Of a stretch of DNA of 64,000 bases, positions 18,244 to 27,656 are shown in pieces. Location: assembly GCF_030758315.1 (NCBI RefSeq), contig NZ_CP132336.1, positions 1,302,001-1,366,000 of the forward strand, in the 5' to 3' direction. How positions within the stretch are numbered: position 1 is the stretch's first letter; the number at the start of each line of letters is the position of its first letter. The notes under the pieces are model-generated. The model had not been told where the DNA came from and ran no database searches. It saw only the letters and a program-made list of their open reading frames with translations. A program made the translations under genes and the position numbers. This DNA comes from Pararhizobium sp. IMCC3301. GTDB lineage: Bacteria > Pseudomonadota > Alphaproteobacteria > Rhizobiales > GCA-2746425.

Positions 18244-19404
18244 TTACCGGTGTGCTTGCGAGAAAATTTCGGCCTTGTGGGTCTGAAATGGAGCCAGTTC
18301 GTCGGGTAACATATCGATACCAAGGCCCGGCTCGTCATTACAGCCCCATCCCCTTTCCGAGATGCGCGATGCAACCGGGCCGAAGACATCGCGCAGCGGG
18401 TTGGGATTGACATCGACCTCAAGCAGTCCGTCACCACCGACGGCCGCCAGCAGATTTGCCGACGCCTGCAGCCCGACACCGCCGCCAAGAAAATGCGGAC
18501 AATAGCGCAGGCCCGCAGCAAGCACGTTGCGGCCGACCGTAAGACATCCGGTCAATCCACCCCATTTGATGATATCCGGTTGAAAAACACCCAGATGTGC
18601 CGCTGTGATCGCCGCATCGAATTGATCGTAACCAACCAGATTTTCGCCGCCGGCCAGTGGATAGGGGCTTGCATCATGAAGCGCCGCCCAATCCGCCGCA
18701 GATGCATCTGCGCAAATAGGCTCTTCCAGCCACGTCAGCGGAACTTGTGCGGTCTGCGCCAGGAAACTTCGTGCGGTTTCAGGGTCCCAGGCCTGATTGG
18801 CGTCGGCAGCAATGGTCTCGGCCGCCAATTTGCGTTCAAAAATCTGAAATAATCGGGTCAGGTCATCATCCATATCAAAGCCGACCTTCACTTTGAAATC
18901 AGTAAACCCGATCAGCCGCGCCTCGCCGATCATGCTCTCGGCATCCTTGATATGGATGCCGCTGGCATAGGCGGGCACATGGTCGGCGGCCGTCTTGTTC
19001 ATGAAGTGCCGCAGGGTCTGGCCGGATTTGCGCGAAAACAGGTCCCAAAGCGCGATGTCCAGACCGGCTATGACCTGACGGAACGGACCCCATTCGCCGC
19101 TTTGCAGCGCGACAATGCGAGTCTGCCGGGTAAGTCTTTCGAACAGCGCGCCCGGTTGTGATACTGGATGATCAAAAACCAGTGGCCCGATGTCCTGGGC
19201 CAACAGATTGATGCGGTGCTCGGCAGCAGCGGCTGGCCAGTTGGCGAAGATTTCCCCCCAGCCGAATGCGCCATCTTCATCCTCAATGCGCAGAAACGCG
19301 GCGGGCCGGTCACGCATCACGCCGAATGACGTCATCACCGGCTTTGCGAGCGGACTGCGGAAGGCAAAACCTTCAATGCGCGTGATACGGACTGTCTGCG
19401 TCAT
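18244..19404 (-). CDS. enolase-superfamily (mandelate racemase/muconate lactonising) enzyme, probable sugar-acid dehydratase
   Basis: This 386-residue protein has the catalytic landmarks of the MR/MLE group: FKVKVG (Lys pair, about residue 170), DANQAW (first metal Asp), WLEEP (second metal Glu), AGGEN (third metal position) and the His of CPHFLGGGVG near residue 300. It overlaps the upstream GntR gene by 4 nt (ATGA). The neighbouring GMC dehydrogenase, TRAP importer, UxaA-type dehydratase and aldehyde dehydrogenase suggest it dehydrates a sugar acid (aldonate or aldarate). The exact substrate cannot be read from the sequence. Confidence 0.82.
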   Translation of the reverse strand: MTQTVRITRIEGFAFRSPLAKPVMTSFGVMRDRPAAFLRIEDEDGAFGWGEIFANWPAAAAEHRINLLAQDIGPLVFDHPVSQPGALFERLTRQTRIVALQSGEWGPFRQVIAGLDIALWDLFSRKSGQTLRHFMNKTAADHVPAYASGIHIKDAESMIGEARLIGFTDFKVKVGFDMDDDLTRLFQIFERKLAAETIAADANQAWDPETARSFLAQTAQVPLTWLEEPICADASAADWAALHDASPYPLAGGENLVGYDQFDAAITAAHLGVFQPDIIKWGGLTGCLTVGRNVLAAGLRYCPHFLGGGVGLQASANLLAAVGGDGLLEVDVNPNPLRDVFGPVASRISERGWGCNDEPGLGIDMLPDELAPFQTHKAEIFSQAHR

Positions 19405-20129
19405 GCCAGAAGATCCATGTCCAGCCGGATATAATCGCCGCGATAAATCACATCGGCAAGGTAGATGATTGTATCATTTTCATCGCACATCACCCGGCGC
19501 ACTTCGGCCATGGGTTCCCCGACAACCAGATCAAGAAGAGTGGCTGTCTCCATATCGCATTTGCTGACAATCAGACTCTGGCGCGCAATCCTGACATGCA
19601 GATCCGGATCATCAAACAGCACCGGCAAGGCCAGACGGGACCGCAGAGCCGCTTCATGTTTGTCAAATATGTCCTTGGCCAGATAGAGAGTGATCACACA
19701 GTAGCGCTCTCCGTCCCGCGAATGAATACGTCTCAGCATATGATATTTAGCGGCCGGTTTTCCGATTGTCACGCCATCCGGCAGATCGGTTTCAGCATCA
19801 TTCAGACTGACCAGGTCGGGGACATCGCCACGATACAGATCGACAAGCTCCGACAGACTTGTGACAACACTCAGCGGGCGTTTGGGAGGCAGATGCGGCA
19901 GAATCGTGGTGCCACGGCCGCGCCTCGGCTCGACCAACCCCTCTGATTCGAGAATCTTGACAGCCTCGCGAACGGTGATGCGCGCGACCTGAAATTCCGC
20001 CATCAACGCATCAATTGTCGGAAGGAAATCCCCGGTCTTCCAGACGTCACGCAGGATTCTCTGGCGCATGACCTCGGCAACCTTGAGGTATAAAGGTGTC
20101 CCGTCGCGGCGAAATTTCTCACTCTTCAT
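19401..20129 (-). CDS. GntR-family regulator with UTRA ligand-binding domain
   Basis: This 242-residue protein has an N-terminal GntR winged helix (PLYLKVAEVMRQRIL, VARITVREAVKILESEGLVEPRRGRGT) and a C-terminal UTRA-type effector domain (HMLRRIHSRDGERYCVITLYL through YRGDYIRLDMDL). It is divergent from the GMC-TRAP-ALDH operon and forms an operon with the enolase-superfamily gene. The divergent region contains a mirrored pair of CCTA-N4-TAGG palindromes that are good candidates for its binding sites. Confidence 0.88.
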   Translation of the reverse strand: MKSEKFRRDGTPLYLKVAEVMRQRILRDVWKTGDFLPTIDALMAEFQVARITVREAVKILESEGLVEPRRGRGTTILPHLPPKRPLSVVTSLSELVDLYRGDVPDLVSLNDAETDLPDGVTIGKPAAKYHMLRRIHSRDGERYCVITLYLAKDIFDKHEAALRSRLALPVLFDDPDLHVRIARQSLIVSKCDMETATLLDLVVGEPMAEVRRVMCDENDTIIYLADVIYRGDYIRLDMDLLA

Positions 20130-20173
20130 ACGTGTGTTAATATCCGGCTTTCACAGGTTTAGCTAGAAAAATT

Positions 20174-20247
20174 CTAAAGTCCTATTTTTAGGATTACTGG
20201 CTTGCTCACATACTGCATCTGGATTATACCTAAATATAGGACTTTAG
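20174..20247. promoter_or_regulatory. mirrored pair of operators in GntR/GMC divergent promoter
   Basis: Two palindromes with the same core, TCCTA-TTTT-TAGGA (20180-20193) and CCTA-AATA-TAGG (20229-20240), have centres 48 bp apart. They are flanked on their outer sides by exact inverse copies of an 11-mer: CTAAAGTCCTA (20174-20184) and TAGGACTTTAG (20237-20247). The arrangement fits two dimers of the divergent GntR protein controlling both directions, perhaps by looping. The sequence symmetry is direct observation; the regulator assignment is inference. Confidence 0.7.
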
Positions 20248-20265
20248 GTTTTTTAACGGATCAGC

Positions 20266-21864
20266 ATGCCAGATTACGACTACATCATCGTGGGATCGGG
20301 AACCGCAGGAGCTACACTGGCTGCGCGTCTGACCGAGGACCCGGATTGCCGGGTTCTGGTGCTCGAAGGTGGTGGATCCGACCGTAATTTCTGGCTGAAA
20401 CTGCCGGTCGGATATTACAAATCCATCTACAATCCAAGTTATTCACATTTGTACCGTTCGGAGCCTGATGATGGCATCAACGGGCGGCAGATTGATTGTC
20501 CGCGCGGACGTGTCATCGGCGGCTCCAGTTCGATCAACGGATTGATCTTCATTCGCGGCCAGCACGGAGACTTTGACGATTGGGCCCGGCGCGGAGCGGA
20601 TGGCTGGGATTATAACAGCGTCCTGCCCTACTTTCGCAAACTTGAAACCTCGTCCGGTACGCCGTCGCAATACAGGGGTGCGCAGGGTCCGCTTCAGGTC
20701 AGCGATCTGCGCAATAAAAATGCCGCATGTGATGCCTGGATGGAAGCCGCCGGCGAAGCCGGATTGCCTCGCAATCCCGACTTCAACGGCGCGTCGAGTT
20801 ATGGCGTTGGTTCTTATCAACTGACACTTCGCGGGCGCTGGCGTGACAGCGCGGCAACGGCTTTCCTGAAACCGGCTATGGGCCGGCCAAATCTCACAGT
20901 AAAACTTCATGCCCAGGTATTCGGCCTGATTTTTGACGGAAAGCGCGCGCGCGGCGTCTCTTATCGCCACAACGGGCAGGACTGCCAGGTCAACTGCGCA
21001 AGCGAAGTGATCCTGTGCGGCGGCTCGGTTCAAACCCCGCAGCTTTTGCAGCTTTCAGGCATCGGACCCGCCAGCCTGCTGCGCCAGCATGGTATCAAGG
21101 TTCGTCACGACGCACCCGAGGTCGGTGAAAACCTCCAGGACCACATTCAGATGCGCACAATCGTTGAATTGTCGCGGCGCGGCCTGTCGCTGAATGATCA
21201 CATCCGCAACCCATTGCGTCTGGCACAGATGGGACTGGATTGGCTCATCAATGGAGCTGGCCCGCTTTCGGTGGGTGCCGGCCAGGTGGGCGGCGCCATG
21301 TGCACAAAATACGCTGAGGACAACCGCCCTGACCTTCAGCTGTTTGTCATGCCTTTGTCGGTCGACAAGCCCGGCAAACCGCTGCATCGCTATTCCGGAT
21401 TCACCACGTCATTCTGGCAGTGCCATCCTGAAAGCCGCGGCAGCATTCACATTGATTCAGCCGACCCGGCCCGGGACCCGAAGATCCGGATGAATTACTT
21501 AAACACCCAGCGCGATCGGGACGTCACGCTGGAGGGATTGAAAATTGTGCGCGACATTTACCGCCAGCCAGCGTTCCGTGACCTGTGGTCTCGCGAAGTC
21601 ATTCCCGGGGATGATTGCAGGACTGACGAAGAGATGCTGAATGCGATCCGCAGCAATGCGACTACGGTCTACCATCTGGTTGGCACCTGCCGCATGGGCA
21701 GCGACGCCGGCGCTGTCGTTGACCCGCAATTGCGCGTCCAGGGGGTCGAGGGACTGCGCATCGTCGACGCCTCAATCATGCCAAGCATCACATCCGCCAA
21801 TACGAATTCCGCAACCTACATGATTGCGGAAAAGGCTGCCTCCATCATCCAGAGCAGCCACTGA
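20266..21864 (+). CDS. GMC-family FAD-dependent alcohol/sugar dehydrogenase
   Basis: This 532-residue flavoprotein has an N-terminal FAD motif IIVGSGTAGATLAARL with LEGGG, the GMC signature PRGRVIGGSSSINGL near residue 80, a second signature CGGSVQTPQLLQLSGIGP near 250, and the C-terminal catalytic region YHLVGTCRMG (His) and TNSATYMIAEKAA (Asn). No signal peptide is present, so it is cytoplasmic. It resembles choline dehydrogenase-like GMC enzymes, but the surrounding sugar-acid genes suggest it oxidises a hydroxyl of a sugar or sugar derivative. First gene of the operon. Confidence 0.88.
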   Translation: MPDYDYIIVGSGTAGATLAARLTEDPDCRVLVLEGGGSDRNFWLKLPVGYYKSIYNPSYSHLYRSEPDDGINGRQIDCPRGRVIGGSSSINGLIFIRGQHGDFDDWARRGADGWDYNSVLPYFRKLETSSGTPSQYRGAQGPLQVSDLRNKNAACDAWMEAAGEAGLPRNPDFNGASSYGVGSYQLTLRGRWRDSAATAFLKPAMGRPNLTVKLHAQVFGLIFDGKRARGVSYRHNGQDCQVNCASEVILCGGSVQTPQLLQLSGIGPASLLRQHGIKVRHDAPEVGENLQDHIQMRTIVELSRRGLSLNDHIRNPLRLAQMGLDWLINGAGPLSVGAGQVGGAMCTKYAEDNRPDLQLFVMPLSVDKPGKPLHRYSGFTTSFWQCHPESRGSIHIDSADPARDPKIRMNYLNTQRDRDVTLEGLKIVRDIYRQPAFRDLWSREVIPGDDCRTDEEMLNAIRSNATTVYHLVGTCRMGSDAGAVVDPQLRVQGVEGLRIVDASIMPSITSANTNSATYMIAEKAASIIQSSH

Positions 21865-21893
21865 GAACATTCATCAACAAGGAGGAAACAGAC

Positions 21894-22952
21894 ATGAAAC
21901 ATATAACGAAAATCGCAATGCTGGCCGGGGCACTCGCCCTGGGTCCGGTCATGGCGACAGCCCAGGAGCCGAATCCACTCGGCTGGGAATCCGTTCCTGA
22001 GATGGACGGGCAGATCACCATGAAAATCGGCCATTCAGTCAATATGGAATGGTCCTCACACACGGCGACGCTAAAACGCTTTGCCGAGTTGGTGGCGATT
22101 TATACACGCAATGAAATCCGCCCGGAAATCTTCCCCGGAGCGCAGCTTGGCGGCGAACGCGAGATGGTTCAGCAGGCCCGCCAGGGCGCGCTTCAGGTGA
22201 CCTTGCCCGCTACCAACAACATTGCGGCCTTGGCGCCATCTTTGAACGTTTTCATCCTGCCGTATCTGGCTACCTCTACCGAACAGGTCAATTATCTTCA
22301 GGATCAGATCACCCCATTTCTGGTGCCCCGTGTGATCGAGGAAGCCGGCGTGCGCATCGTTGGCTGGGAAAACTCCGGATGGCGGGCGTTTTTCTATAAA
22401 TCTGACAAACCCATCGAGAAACCTGCGGATTTGGCCGGGCTGAAAATGCGCGTGCCACCCAATCCAATCATGATTGCTTCATACGAGGCATGGGGCGGCA
22501 ACCCGACTCCCATCGCATGGGCCGAACTTTACAGCGCTTTGCAGCAGGGCGTTGTTGAAGGTGGTGACAATCCGGTCACGGACGTGATCGGCATGAAGTT
22601 TAACGAGGTCATCAACCGCATGACCACGTTCCATTATACGATCCTGACTCACCCGATTGTCGTGTCGGAGCGCTGGTTCCAGGGCCTGTCAGAAGAGCAT
22701 CAGGCGGCGATCCTGCGTGCTGGCAAAGAAGCCACGGATTACATTCGCTGGTGGCAGCCGCTGGATGAAGCCAATTGGTGGGATAAGGCCCGCGAGGCCG
22801 GAGTCGAGATCACCGCGATCGAAGACGAAACCGAATGGCTTGAAAAAGCCCGCGCCATCTGGCCAGACTATTACGACGCCATCGGACCAGATGGTGAAAT
22901 GGTCGCCAACAAGGCACTGGAAATTCTGGCCGCCTTTCCTGGCGATAAATAA
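21894..22952 (+). CDS. TRAP transporter periplasmic binding protein, DctP family
   Basis: This 352-residue protein has a signal peptide cleaved near residue 24 (VMATAQ). Segments EIFPGAQLGGEREMVQQARQGALQ, GWRAFFYKS and KPADLAGLKMRVPPNPI are typical of DctP receptors, including the conserved Arg in MRVPP that binds the carboxylate of the substrate. Start ATG 21894 follows AAGGAGG. It is followed by its membrane subunits and should bind an organic or sugar acid. Confidence 0.9.
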   Translation: MKHITKIAMLAGALALGPVMATAQEPNPLGWESVPEMDGQITMKIGHSVNMEWSSHTATLKRFAELVAIYTRNEIRPEIFPGAQLGGEREMVQQARQGALQVTLPATNNIAALAPSLNVFILPYLATSTEQVNYLQDQITPFLVPRVIEEAGVRIVGWENSGWRAFFYKSDKPIEKPADLAGLKMRVPPNPIMIASYEAWGGNPTPIAWAELYSALQQGVVEGGDNPVTDVIGMKFNEVINRMTTFHYTILTHPIVVSERWFQGLSEEHQAAILRAGKEATDYIRWWQPLDEANWWDKAREAGVEITAIEDETEWLEKARAIWPDYYDAIGPDGEMVANKALEILAAFPGDK

Positions 22953-23010
22953 TGCCAGTCCCGCCCGCAGCCAGGGTGCTGCGGGCGGGCCGTCACTGAA
23001 GGAAACGATA

Positions 23011-23484
23011 ATGCATAACGCCCTGCGCAAATCGCTTTTGCTGCTCGCTTCCGCGCTGTTGGCCTTTATGGTTGCATCGCTTTTTCTGCAGGTGATTGCG
23101 CGTGAGTTTCGCTGGTCAGTAGACTGGACCGAAGAAACCGGCCGTTTCAGTTTCATCACAATGGTCTTTATCGCGGCAGCCTACGGCACGCTCACCCGTT
23201 CGCATCTTCGCGTGTCCGTGTTTTCCGACGCGATTGCAAGCAGGATCGGCGCCCGGCCAATGGCCTTTTTTCACACCATTGTCGTGCTTGGCTTTGCCGC
23301 CGTGATGGTTGTGTTTTCCGCATTTAATTTTACCGATGGCCTGCGCTATCCCAACATCTCTCCGGCGCTTGGATTCAACCAGAATTTCCTGTTCGCCGCC
23401 ATGTGCGCCGGCTTTGTCATGATTTTCCTGTTGCATCTTCAGGACCTGCTCACTCTCATACGCGGAGGCATGATCGATGAATGA
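23011..23484 (+). CDS. TRAP transporter small permease, DctQ family
   Basis: This 157-residue protein has four hydrophobic helices and the DctQ motif WTEETGRFSFITMVFIAAAYGTL near residue 40. I chose ATG 23011, preceded by AAGGAAACG; longer in-frame upstream sequence reads through the 3' end of the DctP gene and is discarded. It overlaps the large permease gene by 8 nt. Confidence 0.88.
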   Translation: MHNALRKSLLLLASALLAFMVASLFLQVIAREFRWSVDWTEETGRFSFITMVFIAAAYGTLTRSHLRVSVFSDAIASRIGARPMAFFHTIVVLGFAAVMVVFSAFNFTDGLRYPNISPALGFNQNFLFAAMCAGFVMIFLLHLQDLLTLIRGGMIDE

Positions 23485-24772
23485 GGTCATTCTCGTTCTC
23501 ACGGTTGTTTTTCCGCTGCTGCTGATCCTCGGACTGCCGATCTATGTCTGCCTCGGCATTGTCGGGCTGACCATCAGTTACATCACCGACGCGCCGATGG
23601 TGTTTGCCACCCAGAATGTCCTGAACGGTCTGGACCAGTTCCCGCTGCTCGCCATCCCCGCTTTTATTCTGGCCGGCAACATCATGGAAAAGGGCGGCAT
23701 CACCGAAGATATCATCAGCATTTTCCGCCATGCCTTTGGCCATATCCCCGGCAGCCTCGGGCTGGTGACAATTTTCTCCTGCATGTTTTTTGCAGCGATT
23801 TCCGGCTCCGGTCCCGGCACGGTTGCAGCAATCGGCGCAATCATGATTCCGGCGATGATCAAATACGGCTATCCGGCTGCCTATGCGGCATCGGTTTCCG
23901 CCACGGGCGGTACTCTGGGTGTCATGATCCCGCCAAGCAACCCGCTAATCATCTATGGCATCATAGCCAATGTATCGATTGCCGATTTGTTTGCAGCCGG
24001 CATGGTGCCCGGCATTCTGACAGCGTTCCTTCTGGCCGGTGTGGCCTATGTCATTGCCCGCCGCGCCGGTGCGGTGATGACAGAGGACACAGGCGCGCCG
24101 CGGCAAAGTATCTGGAAGCTGATCTGGAAAGCCAAGTTCGCCCTGTTCCTACCAATCCTCATTCTGGGCGGGATTTATTCAGGTATCTTCACCCCGGTCG
24201 AAGCCTCGGTCTGCGCCGTCGTCTATGCCCTTGTCATCAGTGTCACCGTCTATCGCCAATTGACCAGGGCCAGCCTGTTGGCGGCCTTTGAGAATGCTGT
24301 GAAACTCGGTGGCGCATTGATGATCATCGTCGCCGTCTCGACGCTCTTTGCCACAGTCATCACACTGGAACGCATCCCGCAGAATGTTGTCGCCGCCTTC
24401 AGTGGAATCACCGACAGCGCCATCATCATCCTGTTGATTATCTGCGCCCTTCTGGTGGTCATCGGTACCTTCATGGAAACCATCAGCGCCATCATCATTC
24501 TGGCTCCGATTCTTGTGCCATTGGTGAAAAGTTATGGCGTTGATCCGGTTCACTTCGGCATCATTCTGATCGTCACAATTGAAATCGCATTTCTGACGCC
24601 GCCACTTGGCGTAAATCTGTTTGTGGCCAGTCAGATTGCCAATATAAAATTCGAGAAAGTCGCCGTTGCGATTCTGCCGTTTGTCGCCACTTTGATGTTC
24701 GCCATGCTGATCGTGATCTTTTTCCCCCAGCTCAGCCTATGGCTGCCTGAAACCCTGCGAAGCCTGAGGTAA
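23477..24772 (+). CDS. TRAP transporter large permease, DctM family
   Basis: This 431-residue protein has about twelve hydrophobic helices and the DctM motifs FFAAISGSGPGTVAAIGAIMIPAM (about residue 100) and GGTLGVMIPPSNPLIIYG (about 145). With the DctP and DctQ proteins encoded just upstream it forms a sodium-coupled organic-acid importer. The aldehyde dehydrogenase gene begins 4 nt after its stop. Confidence 0.92.
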   Translation: MNEVILVLTVVFPLLLILGLPIYVCLGIVGLTISYITDAPMVFATQNVLNGLDQFPLLAIPAFILAGNIMEKGGITEDIISIFRHAFGHIPGSLGLVTIFSCMFFAAISGSGPGTVAAIGAIMIPAMIKYGYPAAYAASVSATGGTLGVMIPPSNPLIIYGIIANVSIADLFAAGMVPGILTAFLLAGVAYVIARRAGAVMTEDTGAPRQSIWKLIWKAKFALFLPILILGGIYSGIFTPVEASVCAVVYALVISVTVYRQLTRASLLAAFENAVKLGGALMIIVAVSTLFATVITLERIPQNVVAAFSGITDSAIIILLIICALLVVIGTFMETISAIIILAPILVPLVKSYGVDPVHFGIILIVTIEIAFLTPPLGVNLFVASQIANIKFEKVAVAILPFVATLMFAMLIVIFFPQLSLWLPETLRSLR

Positions 24773-24776
24773 TCCC

Positions 24777-26162
24777 ATGTCTGTCGAAATCCGTAATCCT
24801 GCGAACCCGAGCGAAGTGGTTGCATCCTTTCCAACCATAACGCCCGATGATGTGCCGGCCATGATGGCCACTGCCCGCACGGCCCAGCAGGCATGGGCAA
24901 AGATACCGCAGCCTGAGCGTGGCAGGATCGTCAATAATTTTCTCGACGGACTTGAAGCGCGCCGCGAAGACATCGCCACTGCCATTACCCGCGAAATGGG
25001 CAAGATTATCGGTGAATCACGTGGCGAAGTGAACAAGGCTTTGGGCGAAGGCCGCGCTACCACATGCCGTGCCTCTGCCGCTATCGGAGAAGTTCTGCCC
25101 TCGCAAAGACCTGACACGGTGAGTTATTCCACCCGCCGCCCACGCGGTGTGATCGTCGGCATCAACCCCTGGAATTTCCCCTTCAGCACACCAATCCGCA
25201 AAACCATTCCGGCGCTGCTCTACGGCAATGCAATGGTGCTGAAACCATCGATCAGCACACCGGGTGCCGCTTTCCTCATGCAGGAAGTGGCGGATGCGAC
25301 CCTGCCGGAAGGGCTGTTTCAGATCGCTTACGGCTCAGGAAGTCTGGGCAGCGCCCTGACATCTGCAGACGGAGTCGACGCAATCAGCTTTACCGGCTCG
25401 GTTGAAATTGGCCGCATTGTTGCGCAGGCGGCAGCGGCCAATCTGGCCGAGATCAGCCTTGAACTGGGTGGCAAGAACCCGGTAATTGTGAATGACGCCA
25501 GCGATCTTGAGGCCGTCCTCAACCAGATTTATGCCGCTGCCTTTGCCGTTTGCGGTCAGCGCTGCACCGCTATCAGCCGGGTTCTTGTGCGCCGCGAGCT
25601 TGAGGCCGCAGTGGTCGAAGGACTGGCCAGCCGCGCCAAGGCGGCGCAAATCGGTGACGGGTTGGACGCTGGCACAACCATCGGTCCGCTGATGGGTGAA
25701 AAGGCGCGGGACGATGTCGCTGGCTTTGTCGAGCGCAGTCTCGCGGCTGGCGCTCACGCCGCCGCAGGCGGTACCACCATTGAGCAGAATGGCGGCTATT
25801 TTTACGCCCCGACGATCCTTTCCAACGTGACACCAGACATGGAAGTCGCCCGTGACGAGGTGTTTGGTCCGGTGCTCGCCGTGATCCCCTATGATACGCC
25901 TGATGAGGCGCTTGCGATCTGCAATGACGTGGAGTTCGGCCTCTCGGCGTGTCTCTATTCAGAGCAGACACCGCTGGTGGATCGCTTCATTGCCGAGGCT
26001 GAAAGCGGCATGATCCACGTCAATTGCGGCAGTTTTCCCGAAGATCACACACCCTTCGTCGGTGTCAAAAACTCCTCACTCGGCGTCGGCGGTTCAAACG
26101 GCAACTCGACCCTGCATTTTTACACCCAGGAACACATGGTTTATCGCAAAGCCCAGGCATGA
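24777..26162 (+). CDS. aldehyde dehydrogenase (succinate/2-oxoglutarate semialdehyde type)
   Basis: This 461-residue NAD(P)-dependent enzyme has GINPWNFPFS in the cofactor region, the general-base Glu in LELGGKNPVIV (about residue 227) and the catalytic Cys in CGQRCTAISR (about 262). By neighbourhood it most likely oxidises the semialdehyde at the end of a sugar-acid route. In the known galactarate/glucarate and pentonate pathways that enzyme is 2-oxoglutarate semialdehyde dehydrogenase. It overlaps the next gene by 4 nt. Specificity is inferred, not read from the sequence. Confidence 0.85.
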   Translation: MSVEIRNPANPSEVVASFPTITPDDVPAMMATARTAQQAWAKIPQPERGRIVNNFLDGLEARREDIATAITREMGKIIGESRGEVNKALGEGRATTCRASAAIGEVLPSQRPDTVSYSTRRPRGVIVGINPWNFPFSTPIRKTIPALLYGNAMVLKPSISTPGAAFLMQEVADATLPEGLFQIAYGSGSLGSALTSADGVDAISFTGSVEIGRIVAQAAAANLAEISLELGGKNPVIVNDASDLEAVLNQIYAAAFAVCGQRCTAISRVLVRRELEAAVVEGLASRAKAAQIGDGLDAGTTIGPLMGEKARDDVAGFVERSLAAGAHAAAGGTTIEQNGGYFYAPTILSNVTPDMEVARDEVFGPVLAVIPYDTPDEALAICNDVEFGLSACLYSEQTPLVDRFIAEAESGMIHVNCGSFPEDHTPFVGVKNSSLGVGGSNGNSTLHFYTQEHMVYRKAQA

Positions 26163-26431
26163 GCGGCACCGAACAAGCAGGCAAATCCAGTACGCGCCTG
26201 TCTCTGAAAACCCATCCGGGGGATAATGTGGCGACCATGCTGGATGACAGGCTGGATTGCACCCGGATCGTTAGCGGCATGGAGATTGTCGAGGGCGTTC
26301 CCTTCGGTCACAAAGTGGCGCTGAGCGACATTGCGGCAGGAGCCGAAGTGGTCAAATACGGCGTGGTAATCGGACATGCAAAAACGGCCATTCTTCAGGG
26401 AGAACACGTCCATGTCCACAACATCGCATGA
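26159..26431 (+). CDS. UxaA-type dehydratase, small (SAF domain) subunit
   Basis: This 90-residue protein corresponds to the N-terminal SAF domain of altronate/galactarate dehydratases; the C-terminal HAKTAILQGEHVHVHN is the family signature. The start ATG overlaps the aldehyde dehydrogenase stop (ATGA), and the 3' end overlaps the large-subunit gene by 20 nt. In E. coli UxaA the two parts are one chain; here they are separate genes, as in several sugar-acid clusters. Confidence 0.82.
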   Translation: MSGTEQAGKSSTRLSLKTHPGDNVATMLDDRLDCTRIVSGMEIVEGVPFGHKVALSDIAAGAEVVKYGVVIGHAKTAILQGEHVHVHNIA

Positions 26432-27584
26432 GACGATCGGCATGGGCTGGCGACGCCCGGATGGCCGCATCGGGCTACGCAACCATGTGATTGCATTGTC
26501 GACCATCGCCCTCACCGACCGCGTGACCGCACTGGCCGCAGCCCGGGTGCCTGGCGTTCTGCCGGTTACTCCCGGGTTTCAGCGTGGCGTGCGCGGCTGC
26601 GATGCAACGCTTCAGGCTGACATGATTGAGGCAATCATCGCCCATCCCAATGTCGGTGCCGCCCTTGTTGTAACCCACGACCGCGCGGCCGCTGCACACT
26701 TGCACGCGGCCTGTGCAGAATTGCAAAAGCCTGTGGTTGTTCTTTCGCTCATGGCACAGCGCGGCATGCAGGCGGCGCAGGATGTCATGGTCTTGCATCT
26801 GCAAGATCTGATGACTGCCATGGCTGGAAGTCCCAAAACAGATCTGCAGCTGTCCGATCTGACGGTCGCCCTGGAATGCGGCGGCTCCGACGCAACTTCC
26901 GCACTTTGTGCCAATCCGTCAATCGGCCGTTTCGTGGATCAGCTGATTGCCGCAGGCGGCACTGCGATCGTATCGGAAACCGCCGAATTCCTGGGCGGTG
27001 AGGATGTCATCCGCGCGCAGTCTCACAGCCCGGCGATTGCGCAGGCCATTCTGGCACATCTGAGCGCCGAAGATGCAATGATGCACGCCGATGGAACTGA
27101 CTATCGCGGCGTCAATCCAACGCAGGAAAACATTGAAGCCGGACTGAGCACGCTGACAGAAAAAACCATGGGGGCAATTTGCAAAATCGGCACCAGCAAA
27201 TTTTCCGGGGCATTACAATTCGGCGAAAAGCCGGGTGAGCCCGGGCTTTACTTCATGCACACACCATTTTTCAGCCCGACATCGCTGACCGGAATGGTGC
27301 TGGCAGGCGCGCAAATCACTCTTTTTGCTGTCGGAGTTTTCAATCCGTCCGGCCTGCCCCTGGCGCCGACAGTGAAAATCTGTGGCAACCCGAAGACCCT
27401 GTCAGACTGGTCTGACAGTATAGATCTGGATGTGTCAGGGATTATTTCGGGCCAGTCTGACTATGGTGACACTGCCCAGGCCATCCTTGATCTGGTGCGG
27501 CAGATCTCAGAGGGCAGGCTGACCTGCGCGGAACAATGGCAGGAGGGCCAGATCACAGTTCCGGTTTCGCAACTGCCTCTTTAG
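26412..27584 (+). CDS. UxaA-type dehydratase, large subunit
   Basis: This 390-residue protein matches the main domain of altronate/galactarate dehydratase: MGWRRPDGRIGLRNHV at the N-terminus, a LECGGSDATSALCANPSIG segment near residue 160 and SETAEFLGGED near 190. These enzymes use an iron centre to dehydrate hexonates or hexarates. I chose ATG 26412; it overlaps the small subunit by 20 nt. Last gene of the operon. With an enolase-type dehydratase also present, the pathway may contain two successive dehydrations. Confidence 0.82.
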   Translation: MSTTSHETIGMGWRRPDGRIGLRNHVIALSTIALTDRVTALAAARVPGVLPVTPGFQRGVRGCDATLQADMIEAIIAHPNVGAALVVTHDRAAAAHLHAACAELQKPVVVLSLMAQRGMQAAQDVMVLHLQDLMTAMAGSPKTDLQLSDLTVALECGGSDATSALCANPSIGRFVDQLIAAGGTAIVSETAEFLGGEDVIRAQSHSPAIAQAILAHLSAEDAMMHADGTDYRGVNPTQENIEAGLSTLTEKTMGAICKIGTSKFSGALQFGEKPGEPGLYFMHTPFFSPTSLTGMVLAGAQITLFAVGVFNPSGLPLAPTVKICGNPKTLSDWSDSIDLDVSGIISGQSDYGDTAQAILDLVRQISEGRLTCAEQWQEGQITVPVSQLPL

Positions 27585-27656
27585 AGGGTTTCATGTATCG
27601 CAATGGCCTTGGTTTTAATGGCGCGGAACAATTCGAAAACCGTTGCAAGTGCAAAT

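Noticed and set aside
18226-18244. ACCCGC-N7-GCGGGT hairpin between convergent genes
   Set aside because: Only six pairs, overlaps the stop codon of the enolase-superfamily gene and has no T-run; not strong enough to call a terminator.
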